In this document: piece by piece, positions 46,693-53,764 of the stretch
How the letters are laid out: every line of letters starts with the position of its first letter
Position numbering within the stretch: position 1 is the stretch's first letter
DNA from: Luteolibacter yonseiensis
GTDB lineage: Bacteria > Verrucomicrobiota > Verrucomicrobiia > Verrucomicrobiales > Akkermansiaceae
DNA: 64,000 nucleotides
Assembly: GCF_016595465.1 (NCBI RefSeq)
Contig: NZ_JAENIK010000008.1
Location: forward strand, 284,869 to 348,868
Direction of reading: 5' to 3'
Notes under the pieces: generated by a model
The model's input: the letters and a program-made list of their open reading frames with translations, nothing else
The model's database searches: none
What the model was told of the DNA's origin: nothing
Program-made: the position numbers and the translations under genes

Positions 46693-47703
46693 TCAACGAA
46701 CGGAGATGACGCGCTTTCCCCGGTCCGCCGTTTCGATGGAGAACCGGACGGGCAGGAATTTTTCAATGACGGAGATGTTGGTGGGGATGTGGTCGTCCGG
46801 TGCCATGGTCGTGAAGCTCCCCTCGCCCGCCAGGGCCATGGGCAGCAGGAGCTGGTCCGCCAGACAACGGCCGACCGCGGCTCCCGAACCGATGAAATCC
46901 TGTATGGTTTTCGCCGCACGCCTGCCGACACGCTCTGCGGTGACGTTGGTTTCCCCGAAGGCACTGGTGAGTTCGCTGGTGTGTTCAAAAACCGCTTCGT
47001 AAAGGCAGCAGACACCACGCCCGGGACCGGGTTCGCGGATCTCCACGCTGGCGTCGTCGCACGGATATTGGGCGAGCGCGGAGTCGAGGATGCGCCCGGC
47101 GATGTGGATCGGGAGATTCCGCGAAGGAACACGCAGGACCAGGGATTTCACCTCGCCCGGTTCGTGGAGATGGAAAGCCGCCAGCTTTTCACAAGGCTGG
47201 ATCGTGGCTTCGATGATCCCGCCACCGACGGGCGCGAAGCCGCTTTGCACGAGCGACACCGTCGCACGGCCTCCCATCTTTCCCAAGGCCGGCAGGAACA
47301 CACGGTCGATGAACTCGAACGGAGGCGCGAGCGGGTTATGGGTTCCACCTTCCAGCCGCAGCGTGCTGGCACCACCGGCATGCAACAGCGCGGGAAGCAA
47401 GGTCTGGAACAGCAGGCTGGTGCTGCCCGCGGTGCCGATGGAGAACCGATAATCTCCACCGCAGGTTTTACCGGCGCGGAAGACCAGCTCGGTGGAACCG
47501 ATCTCCGCTCCGTCGGCGGTTCCGTTGGAGATTTCGCACGCGGCTTTCACACAGGTGAGATGCTGGCGCATGAGGCCGGGTTTCGGGCGCTTGCCACGGA
47601 TGCTGGTCATGCGGAACGGCTGGCCGGTGACCATGGCAAGCGAGAGCGCCGTGCGGAGCATCTGCCCGCCACCGTCGGTGCCGTCGAGTTGGATGAGTTT
47701 CAT
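46693..47703 (-). CDS. rtcA: RNA 3'-terminal phosphate cyclase
   Basis: RtcA converts RNA 3'-phosphate ends to 2',3'-cyclic phosphates with ATP. The 336-residue protein starts LIQLDGTDGGGQMLRTALSL, the family N-terminal signature. It continues with RPKPGLMRQHLTCVKA and GGTHNPLAPPFEFIDRVFLP. Near the C-terminus, DDHIPTNISVIEKFLPVRF contains the His (about residue 304) expected to be adenylylated. ATG 47703 is preferred, since the upstream in-frame extension only overlaps rtcB. It is the last gene of the Ro60-RNA-RtcB-RtcA unit, 55 bases after rtcB. Confidence 0.93.
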   Translation of the reverse strand: MKLIQLDGTDGGGQMLRTALSLAMVTGQPFRMTSIRGKRPKPGLMRQHLTCVKAACEISNGTADGAEIGSTELVFRAGKTCGGDYRFSIGTAGSTSLLFQTLLPALLHAGGASTLRLEGGTHNPLAPPFEFIDRVFLPALGKMGGRATVSLVQSGFAPVGGGIIEATIQPCEKLAAFHLHEPGEVKSLVLRVPSRNLPIHIAGRILDSALAQYPCDDASVEIREPGPGRGVCCLYEAVFEHTSELTSAFGETNVTAERVGRRAAKTIQDFIGSGAAVGRCLADQLLLPMALAGEGSFTTMAPDDHIPTNISVIEKFLPVRFSIETADRGKRVISVR

Positions 47704-47758
47704 TGGAAAAGAAGGGGAAGACCGGACGGATCGATGTGACCCGTCCGGTCTGTTAGAA

Positions 47759-49243
47759 TCAATCATCCGCCGCACTTTCGTCCTTGATGACGAAGCGAGC
47801 TTGGAGTCTGGCCACCTGGCGTGCAAGACCTGCGGCTTCCACGCTGCGGAGGACCTCCGGGAAATCCTTGTAGGCGTCCGGGGCCTCGTCGATCGGATAC
47901 TTGCGGCAGTTGGTGAGAATGTCGGAAGCATCGAAGTCCGCATCCACGGATTTCTGGTCGAGCGTGCGGGCGGCGTTCTTGCGACCCAGCCGGCGGCCGG
48001 CGCCGTGGTTGACCGACCAGGCGGTGCGCTCGGCACCACCTTCCGCCACCATGACGACGGAGCCGTCGCGGGGATTCCCGGGAAGCAGGATCGGGTGGCC
48101 GGTCTCGGCGAAACGCGTTCCTGCCAGCGCGAAGTGGCCGCCGGGGACGGCGCGTGTGGCACCCTTGCGGTGGACCCACGCCTTTTTCCCGGCAACGATC
48201 TCCTCTCGGGCGATGTTGTGCGAGATGAAATAGACGAGTTGTCCGTCGCATCCGGGCAGGATCTCCTGGAAGGCCTCCAACACGAGCGCGTTGATGAGCA
48301 GGTGGTTCACGGTGGCGAAGTTCGCGCCGATCGACATGTCGTCGATGTAGGCGTCCGCCTCGGGTGTGCCGAGTGGTGCGTAAACGAGCTGCTTGTCACC
48401 TGCGGGGAATGGCGTCGCCCAGTCACGGAACTTTTTCTCAAGATCCCTGAACTGCCCCTGGGCCAGCAGATTTCCGAGGCCACGCGATCCGCAGTGGCTG
48501 AGGAAGGAAACATGGCCGTCCTTGAGGCCGAACACGTCCGCGGTTTCCCTGGCGGACGGACGATCCACGACGCGGGTGATCTCGCACTCGCCGAAGTGGT
48601 TTCCACCACCGTAGGAACCGAGTTGCCCCACCTTGTCGCCGAAGTTCCTCACACGCCCGGTATCAAGGATGAATTCGAGCCTGCTACGGAGGGCGTCGTA
48701 GGTTCCGTCGTGACCACGGTGGGTGGAATCCTCGCAACGGTCCGCCCATTCCGCAGGGATTCCGAGCGCATCACAAACACGCTCGGTAGCCCCCTCGGTA
48801 ACGGCGAGGAAACCAAGCTCGCTGTTGACCCTGCGACCCTTTTTCACGCTCCTCTGGCCACGACCGGCACCGGTGGGCGTGCGCTCGACGATGGCGTTGA
48901 TGAGCGCGCGGCGCGTCACCTTGTCGAGGATCGCGTCCTCGGGAATGTCGAGCTGCAGCAGGGACATGGAGCACTTGATATCGACTCCGACGGGGCCGGG
49001 ATAGATATGGGTGGGAGAAACCATGACGCAACCGATCGGCGCGCCGTATCCCACATGACCGTCGGGGTTCAGGATGACATCGGTGACACCGGGAGCCATG
49101 CGCGAGTTGACGGCCTGCTGGAGGCACATCTCGTCGAAGTTGTCCCGGATGGCGTCGGTGCCGATGACGGTGATGGGCTTCCCCGCGTCGTTGGGAAGAG
49201 GAATGAAGCCGATGGCTTCGTCGGTTTTATGGATGGTGTTCAT
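47759..49243 (-). CDS. rtcB: RNA-splicing ligase RtcB
   Basis: RtcB joins RNA 2',3'-cyclic-phosphate or 3'-phosphate ends to 5'-OH ends using GTP and Mn2+, repairing cleaved tRNAs. The 494-residue protein has DGHVGYGAPIG, GVDIKCSMSL with the metal-binding Cys, and GGGNHFGECE with metal His. HGAGRRLGRKNA carries His413, the site of guanylylation. All key residues look intact. It follows a small membrane-protein gene by 5 bases and lies downstream of the six-RNA array, as in known rsr-Y RNA-rtcBA operons. Confidence 0.95.
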   Translation of the reverse strand: MNTIHKTDEAIGFIPLPNDAGKPITVIGTDAIRDNFDEMCLQQAVNSRMAPGVTDVILNPDGHVGYGAPIGCVMVSPTHIYPGPVGVDIKCSMSLLQLDIPEDAILDKVTRRALINAIVERTPTGAGRGQRSVKKGRRVNSELGFLAVTEGATERVCDALGIPAEWADRCEDSTHRGHDGTYDALRSRLEFILDTGRVRNFGDKVGQLGSYGGGNHFGECEITRVVDRPSARETADVFGLKDGHVSFLSHCGSRGLGNLLAQGQFRDLEKKFRDWATPFPAGDKQLVYAPLGTPEADAYIDDMSIGANFATVNHLLINALVLEAFQEILPGCDGQLVYFISHNIAREEIVAGKKAWVHRKGATRAVPGGHFALAGTRFAETGHPILLPGNPRDGSVVMVAEGGAERTAWSVNHGAGRRLGRKNAARTLDQKSVDADFDASDILTNCRKYPIDEAPDAYKDFPEVLRSVEAAGLARQVARLQARFVIKDESAADD

Positions 49244-49248
49244 GGTAA

Positions 49249-49566
49249 TTATATAAAAAGTTTGATGAGGTGGTAAAACCCGAAAACTGTTGCGGCTAGA
49301 AAGATGCAGAAAACGATGAGGTATAGGTAAATGAGCAGTCGTTCCTTCCAGCCGGGGATAATTGGCTGAACCGGTGTTTCCTCATTAAGCACGACGAGTT
49401 CGACGCCGAGCTGTCCTTCATCTATCAATGCAGATTTCTCTCCGCCATCCAACAGGCGGGTGATTGCGTCGCGTAGCAGGCCCAAGCCGGGACGATTTCC
49501 CGTTAATACGCAATGGTCATGGTCGACATCTGCTTCAAGGAATGATTTTTGAAAGTCTTCTTTCAT
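49249..49566 (-). CDS. Small C-terminally anchored membrane protein within the Rtc operon
   Basis: This 105-residue protein has a soluble N-terminal part (about 1-75) that includes LGLLRDAITRLLDGGEKSAL and EGQLGVELVVLNEETPV. A C-terminal hydrophobic anchor (about 77-100) follows. The N-terminal composition recalls DUF2007-type signal-transducing domains that contain a beta-alpha fold, but I cannot assign a family firmly. It lies between the RNA array (14 bases away) and rtcB (5 bases away), so it is almost certainly co-transcribed. It could connect the RNA-repair unit to the membrane; that is inference. Confidence 0.7.
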   Translation of the reverse strand: MKEDFQKSFLEADVDHDHCVLTGNRPGLGLLRDAITRLLDGGEKSALIDEGQLGVELVVLNEETPVQPIIPGWKERLLIYLYLIVFCIFLAATVFGFYHLIKLFI

Positions 49567-49580
49567 TTGATATGGGAGGA

Positions 49581-49706
49581 GGCGACAAGGAGTTGGTGAA
49601 ACATTCCCGCTCTACCGCTGAGCTACCGGGCCGTCGATGGTGGTCCGGACGGGACTCGAACCCGCGACATGGTCATTCAAATGATGTAGTTCCACCGGCA
49701 TTCGCC
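49581..49706 (-). ncRNA. Y-RNA-like unit 6 with permuted tRNA-like module
   Basis: This 126-base unit has outer helix GGCGA/TCGCC and inner helix GGTGGAAC/GTTTCACC (8 bp). Its 5' strand contains GGCGAATG, matching the bacterial Y-RNA motif GNCGAANG; its 3' strand has CTTGTC. Between them lie a T arm (GCGGG, loop TTCGAGT, CCCGT), an acceptor-like stem (CCGGACC/GGCCCGG, one A-C mismatch) closed by a 9-base loop containing CCA, and a D arm (GCTC, loop AGCGGTA, GAGC). The CCGGACCACCA stretch looks like a tRNA 3' end with encoded CCA. Confidence 0.78.
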
Positions 49707-49739
49707 AGTTGGTTGGATGTTTTGTTGATTGAAAGAGAA

Positions 49740-49863
49740 CCCGCGGCAAGGATTCGAAAGACATTTCCATCGCTCTATCCTGGCTGAGCTACCCGCTTGC
49801 GCGGGGTCGGATTCGAACCGACGACCTATGGGTCCCAATGTAGTCTTTCCGGGCATTCGCGGG
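49740..49863 (-). ncRNA. Y-RNA-like unit 5 with permuted tRNA-like module (Arg-tRNA-like)
   Basis: This 124-base unit has outer helix CCCGCG/CGCGGG and inner helix GAAAGAC/GTCTTTC, with core GAATGCC and CTTGCC. The tRNA-like part reads T arm (GTCGG, TTCGAAT, CCGAC), acceptor stem CCCGC/GCGGG capped by a GCAA tetraloop, then D arm (GCTC, loop AGCCAGGATA, GAGC). The T-arm flank and D arm resemble bacterial tRNA-Arg. No anticodon arm is present; its place is taken by the Y-type stem. Confidence 0.82.
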
Positions 49864-49870
49864 AAGGTGG

Positions 49871-49978
49871 CGCTGGCAAGGGATTGTGAGACATTTCCGG
49901 TCTTGCGACCGGCGTGGGGATCGAACCCACTCGCGGAATTGAACTCCCGCTCACCTGTAGTCCCACAGGCATCCAGCG
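49871..49978 (-). ncRNA. Y-RNA-like unit 4, T arm and acceptor stem but no D arm
   Basis: This 108-base unit has outer helix CGCTGG/CCAGCG and inner helix TGTGGGAC/GTCTCACA (8 bp, one G-U), with core GGATGCC and CTTGCC. Inside are an extra hairpin GCGGGA/TTCCGC (loop GTTCAA, like a second T arm), a T arm (GTGGG, TTCGATC, CCCAC), and an acceptor-like stem CCGGTC/GACCGG with a GCAA tetraloop. After that stem only four bases precede the inner helix, so the D arm is missing. Confidence 0.78.
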
Positions 49979-49988
49979 ATGAAGGTTG

Positions 49989-50106
49989 GAAACCGCGACA
50001 AGAGAGGGAAGGATCCGATAATTGCTCTACCACTGAGCTACCCTGCTTTCGCAAGGGCCGGGATCGAACCGGCGACCAATGTAATCCTTCTGGCATTCGC
50101 GATTTC
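49989..50106 (-). ncRNA. Y-RNA-like unit 3 with permuted tRNA-like module
   Basis: This 118-base unit has outer helix GAAATCGCG/CGCGGTTTC (9 bp, one G-U) and inner helix GAAGGAT/ATCCTTC, with core GAATGCC and CTTGTC. The tRNA-like module has a T arm (GCCGG, TTCGATC, CCGGC), an acceptor stem CCTTGC/GCAGGG closed by a GAAA tetraloop, and a D arm (GCTC, AGTGGTA, GAGC) with the usual GG. ATTG/CAAT could form a short stem where the anticodon stem would be. Confidence 0.83.
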
Positions 50107-50113
50107 AAAGAAA

Positions 50114-50232
50114 CTGCCGACAAGTAGTTCGGGGACGGGCCGTTGAGTTGCCATTACTCTATTCCGCATCTGCGGAAGTGGGATTCGAACCCACATCTGG
50201 CGGCATCATGTAGTCCCTGAGGCATCCGGCAG
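50114..50232 (-). ncRNA. Y-RNA-like unit 2 with permuted tRNA-like module
   Basis: This 119-base unit has outer helix CTGCCG/CGGCAG and inner helix TCAGGGAC/GTCCCCGA with one A-C mismatch, with core GGATGCC and CTTGTC. Inside are a T arm (GTGGG, TTCGAAT, CCCAC; 50178-50194), an acceptor-like stem TTCCGC/GCGGAA with AGAT loop, and a D-like arm GAGT/ACTC with loop AATGGCA. GCCG/CGGC can form a remnant anticodon-stem base. Confidence 0.8.
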
Positions 50233-50241
50233 GAGGGGGAT

Positions 50242-50333
50242 GTCAGCGCGGCGGCAAGGGATGATGAGAGGAATGGGTTTCGCAACCCGACGGTTTGTAA
50301 CGTTGTAGTCTCATCGGCATCCGCCGCGCTGAC
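50242..50333 (-). ncRNA. Y-RNA-like unit 1, minimal form without tRNA-like module
   Basis: This 92-base unit is the first after the Ro60 stop codon. Outer helix GTCAGCGCGGCG/CGCCGCGCTGAC is a perfect 12 bp. Inner helix is GATGAGA/TCTCATC, with core GGATGCC and CCTTGC. The apical part has no TTCGAAT T loop or D arm. It holds only a hairpin GGGTT/AACCC with a GCGA tetraloop (50275-50288). It would be the clearest simple Y RNA of the array. Confidence 0.8.
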
Positions 50334-50339
50334 AAAGGT

Positions 50340-51914
50340 TCATGCGGTTTTCATGTGTTTGGCGAGGGGTTGAAGTTCGATTTCCTTGATCCAGTGATGA
50401 GCTCCCTCCGCCCCGGCGGCGAAGCTGGCGATAAGGTCGAAGACGCTGTCGCTGAAACCCGCGATGTTGAGGATGTCCTTGCGATCGGGGGCCTGGGTGG
50501 TGGTGTTCGGGACGATGTCGATGCAGACGAGCTTCGCCTTCGGATTGCGGTTCTTGATTTTTTCCCACTCGGCCATCATCGAGGTTCCACGGCCAGCCTT
50601 CGGGTCCGCCCATGATTCGTTGTCGGAAACGAAAATCACGAGATCGGGGACGGCCTTTTCCTGGTTCAGCAAGGCAAGTGGGGCGGAGCAGTTGGTACCT
50701 CCTCCGCCGATCTTCGCGAGGGCGGTGGCATTGGTCATGACGGAGTCACGGGGATTGAGAGGCACTTTCACGACCTTCACCTCGAACGGCAACACCCGGG
50801 CCTCACGGTTCTTCCGGAGAAACGCGGCGGCGACGAGTGCGGCCACATCGATGCAACGGACCTTCGTGCTACCACCCTGGCGGTAGCCTGTGACGGGCGA
50901 TTGCATGGAACCCGAGACATCCGGACAGATGACGACTTTCCCCTCGATCTTCGGGACATTGCCGATGGCGGTCTCCATCGCATCCTGCAAGGCGTTCTTC
51001 AAAACCCATGGCACCTCGGCCCCCGCATTCATGAATGCGATCAGAAGCTGGTAAGGGAAAACCCGGGCGCGGCGGACCTGGTCGGGATCAGCCAGACGGG
51101 CGGCGAGCCGCTTCACCATCTCCTCATCACGGAGCACGCCATGACGGGCGAAGGTGTTGAGGTTCATCCGCGTGGTCTGCCATGAGGCGTTGCTTGCGAT
51201 GGAAGTCCATTCCTTTTCTCCCAGATCCTGTGCGGTGAGCATTTGGAACGGGACGTCCGGCACCTCGCCCTCACGGGAAGTCTTCCATGCTTCGAAGGCG
51301 CGGAGTGTTTCAGGCAGCGCGGCCTCGTCCCAAGGCTTGCCCACCAACCAGGCGTAGAACGCCTCACGGGTGGAGTCTGAAGGGCGGGGATGCACCATCT
51401 TCACCACATCGGCCAGAGAAGGATCATTGCCGACGGTCGCCTGGATGAGCTGGCGCTCCGTGGCACGCTCGAGCCATTTACGGACGAGGCGCTTCGGGGC
51501 GGAACCGAGCGATTTGCGCCCGGTGACTCCGGAACGGAGGATCTGTACGAAGTTCCGCAGCATTTTCCCGTTATCGATGACCTGGGGGAAAATCTCGATG
51601 AGCCGATCCAGATCGCGTGTCGCGAGCACGGCGCAGAGCAGGGCTGGCATGTCCTTCATGAATCCCTTCCGGCGGGCATAAAGCGCGGTCTGGGCGAGGA
51701 AATCGACATCCACTTTGTTGGCGAGATCCAACACGAGGTCGAGTTGGGATCCCGCGGAGGCATAATAGGTCCTCGTCAGGCACCCGGTGGCGGCGAGCCG
51801 GGCCAGAGCCGCCTTTGGAGACAGTTCGTAGGCGGGCGCTCCTGCATCGTTGACGGTGGTAGTCACAGGGATGAGCGCGCCACGGAGGGTTTGGAAAAGG
51901 GTCTTGTTAGCCAT
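50340..51914 (-). CDS. rsr: Ro60-family protein (TROVE + vWA domains)
   Basis: This 524-residue protein has a TROVE HEAT-repeat ring (about 1-315) that includes YASAGSQLDLVLDLANKVD and LAQTALYARRKGFMKDMPAL. A vWA domain follows with the MIDAS motif DVSGSM at residue 332 (CPDVSGSMQSP). Ro60 proteins bind misfolded RNA in the ring and Y RNAs on its outer surface, and in bacteria work with exonucleases. ATG 51914 (MANKTLFQTL) is preferred to 51956, which would lie within the candidate -24/-12 element. The RNA array begins 6 bases after its stop. Confidence 0.93.
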   Translation of the reverse strand: MANKTLFQTLRGALIPVTTTVNDAGAPAYELSPKAALARLAATGCLTRTYYASAGSQLDLVLDLANKVDVDFLAQTALYARRKGFMKDMPALLCAVLATRDLDRLIEIFPQVIDNGKMLRNFVQILRSGVTGRKSLGSAPKRLVRKWLERATERQLIQATVGNDPSLADVVKMVHPRPSDSTREAFYAWLVGKPWDEAALPETLRAFEAWKTSREGEVPDVPFQMLTAQDLGEKEWTSIASNASWQTTRMNLNTFARHGVLRDEEMVKRLAARLADPDQVRRARVFPYQLLIAFMNAGAEVPWVLKNALQDAMETAIGNVPKIEGKVVICPDVSGSMQSPVTGYRQGGSTKVRCIDVAALVAAAFLRKNREARVLPFEVKVVKVPLNPRDSVMTNATALAKIGGGGTNCSAPLALLNQEKAVPDLVIFVSDNESWADPKAGRGTSMMAEWEKIKNRNPKAKLVCIDIVPNTTTQAPDRKDILNIAGFSDSVFDLIASFAAGAEGAHHWIKEIELQPLAKHMKTA

Positions 51915-51929
51915 TTGGATTCGTTCGGT

Positions 51930-51943
51930 ATCGTTCGAACGAT
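51930..51943. promoter_or_regulatory. 14-bp perfect palindrome at the predicted transcription start
   Basis: ATCGTTCGAACGAT is perfectly palindromic and spans the start site predicted from the -24/-12 element. The half TCGTTCG is repeated at 51921-51927. It could be an operator or form a hairpin in the 5' leader of the Ro60 transcript. Confidence 0.5.
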
Positions 51944-51950
51944 TTCCTAT

Positions 51951-51967
51951 TGGCATGCCCCGTACCA
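51951..51967 (-). promoter_or_regulatory. Candidate sigma54 (-24/-12) promoter of the Ro60-RNA-RtcBA operon
   Basis: On the minus strand, TGGTAC, a 5-base spacer and ATGC match TGGCAC-N5-TTGC with two changes and the exact GG-to-GC spacing. It would start transcription near 51941, 27 bases before the rsr ATG. The divergent RtcR is a sigma54 activator, which supports the assignment. Confidence 0.55.
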
Positions 51968-51994
51968 GATTTTCACCATCTCAAAAAATAACGC

Positions 51995-52019
51995 ATAACA
52001 TATTTATTATCAATGTTAT
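51995..52019. promoter_or_regulatory. Inverted repeat, candidate RtcR enhancer site
   Basis: ATAACAT (51995-52001) and ATGTTAT (52013-52019) form a perfect 7-bp inverted repeat with an 11-base spacer, in an AT-rich divergent region of a GC-rich window. It lies 28 bases upstream of the -24 box of the operon, where an activator dimer could bind. Confidence 0.45.
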
Positions 52020-52100
52020 TTTCGCCTGATATTTTTACGCAATGGCAACGACAGCGAATTCATTTGCCACATTTATATCTTTTAAGCTAGTTTTATATCC

Positions 52101-53708
52101 ATGAAGCGAGTTCTGATCGGATTAATTGGAACAAAGACAGACAGCGGCACGGACGTGGCGCGTTGGGATTTCTGGCGACCCACGGTTTCGCTCTTCCAGC
52201 ATCAGGATCTGCTGTGGGACCGGCTGGAACTATTGGCGGAGTCGAACTTCGCGAGGATCTCCCAACAGGTTCTCGACGATGTCCGGCAGGTCTCACCCGA
52301 GACAGAGACACGGCTGCACACGGTGAGCTACGGCAACGATCCCTGGGATCTGGAGACGGTCTATGCCACGCTGCATGATTGGGCGCGCGGCTACACATTC
52401 GATCGCGACAATGAAGAATACTTCATCCACATCACGACAGGCACGCACATCGCGCAGATCTCTCTCTTCCTGTTGAACGAGGCGGGCACCCTGCCGGGAA
52501 AACTGATCCAGAGTTCTCCGCCGCCATCGGCGCTTTCACGGCAGAAGAAGCCCGAACCAAGGTATTCGGTGATCGACCTGGACCTGTCGAAGTACGACCA
52601 GCTCAGCACCCGATTTCAAAAGGAACATGTCGAGGTAACGGACTTCCTGAAAAGCGGCATCGCGACGCGGAACGCCGGATTCAACCGGCTCATCGAACGC
52701 ATCGAGCAGGTCGCCCTCCGGTCACAGGCACCGGTGCTCCTGACCGGCCCGACCGGCGCCGGGAAATCCCACCTCGCCCGGCGGATCTATGAACTACGGA
52801 AACAACGCGGCGGCTTGCGCGGGAATTTCGTGGAGGTGAACTGCGCCACCCTTACCGGAGACACCGCGGCATCGGCATTGTTCGGCCACACCCGCGGATC
52901 ATTCACCGGAGCACAGAAGGACAGGCCGGGACTGTTGCGCGAGGCGGATGGCGGGCTGCTGTTCCTCGATGAGATCGGTGAACTCGGAACGGACGAGCAG
53001 GCGATGTTGTTGCGGGCGCTGGAGGACAAGACCTTCCTGCCGGTGGGTTCGGACAAGCCGGTGAAGAGCGATTTCCAACTTATCGCGGGGACGAACCGCG
53101 ACCTGCGCGAAGCCGTGGTGACCGGACGTTTCCGTGAAGACCTGCTGGCCCGCATCCACCTCTGGACCTTCGCGCTGCCCGCGCTCGCACAACGCCGGGA
53201 GGACATCGCCCCGAATCTGGAATACGAACTCGACCGCCACCGCCGGTCGACCGGGCGGGAGGTGAGCTTCAACAAGGAGGCGAAGCTGGCTTTCCTGAAA
53301 TTCGCCGAAGCTCCCGACTCACGCTGGAGCGGAAACTTCCGCGATCTGAATGCGGCGGTCACCCGCATGGCCACTCTCGCCCCACGGGGACGCATCCGGG
53401 TGGAGGAAGTGGAGGAGGAGATCCAGAGATTGCGGGAGAACTGGCATCGCCCGGGAGCCCAAGGGCGTGAAGCCGCCGTTGATCTCAAGGCCGTCATGAA
53501 CGCTGAACAGTTGGATGGCATCGACCCCTTCGACCGGGTCCAGCTCACCTATGTGGTGGAGGTATGCCGGCGTGTGAAGACCCTCTCGGAAGCCGGACGG
53601 GAGATTTTTGCCATATCTCGAAACAAGAGAAGCGTCACCAATGACGCGGATCGTTTGAAAAAATACCTCGCGAAGTTCGAACTGAAATTCGAGAGCCTGC
53701 GCTGTTAG
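52101..53708 (+). CDS. rtcR: RtcR, sigma54-dependent activator of RNA repair
   Basis: This 535-residue protein has an N-terminal CARF-like domain (about 1-185; VLIGLIGTKTDSG and ITTGTHIAQISLFLL). It then has an AAA+ domain: Walker A GPTGAGKSH at about 214, the sigma54-contact loop GSFTGA at about 266 (usual form GAFTGA) and Walker B LLFLDEIGEL. A C-terminal segment about 480-530 carries the probable DNA-binding helices. In Salmonella, RtcR responds to tRNA fragments with cyclic-phosphate ends and turns on the rsr-Y RNA-rtcBA operon. Its divergent position here fits that role. Confidence 0.93.
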   Translation: MKRVLIGLIGTKTDSGTDVARWDFWRPTVSLFQHQDLLWDRLELLAESNFARISQQVLDDVRQVSPETETRLHTVSYGNDPWDLETVYATLHDWARGYTFDRDNEEYFIHITTGTHIAQISLFLLNEAGTLPGKLIQSSPPPSALSRQKKPEPRYSVIDLDLSKYDQLSTRFQKEHVEVTDFLKSGIATRNAGFNRLIERIEQVALRSQAPVLLTGPTGAGKSHLARRIYELRKQRGGLRGNFVEVNCATLTGDTAASALFGHTRGSFTGAQKDRPGLLREADGGLLFLDEIGELGTDEQAMLLRALEDKTFLPVGSDKPVKSDFQLIAGTNRDLREAVVTGRFREDLLARIHLWTFALPALAQRREDIAPNLEYELDRHRRSTGREVSFNKEAKLAFLKFAEAPDSRWSGNFRDLNAAVTRMATLAPRGRIRVEEVEEEIQRLRENWHRPGAQGREAAVDLKAVMNAEQLDGIDPFDRVQLTYVVEVCRRVKTLSEAGREIFAISRNKRSVTNDADRLKKYLAKFELKFESLRC

Positions 53709-53764
53709 AGATCCTTCCGATTTCCCGTGACGTCCCTCCATTCTGTGCTTAGAAGCAGTGGATT

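Noticed and set aside
49681..50320. A CRISPR array
   Set aside because: The recurring TGTAGT and GGCAT words recur at roughly 80-140-base intervals, but they are parts of RNA helices. They are not identical repeats with unique spacers, and no cas genes are present.
49581..50333. A cluster of canonical tRNA genes
   Set aside because: T-arm and D-arm sequences are obvious, but the order is T arm, acceptor, D arm within each unit, no anticodon arm exists, and the acceptor ends are joined by short loops. Normal tRNAs cannot be formed.
52053..52073. A second -24/-12 candidate (minus strand TGGCAA ... TTCGC)
   Set aside because: The GC element is one base out of the required spacing. The element at 51951-51967 has the exact spacing and a better distance to the gene.
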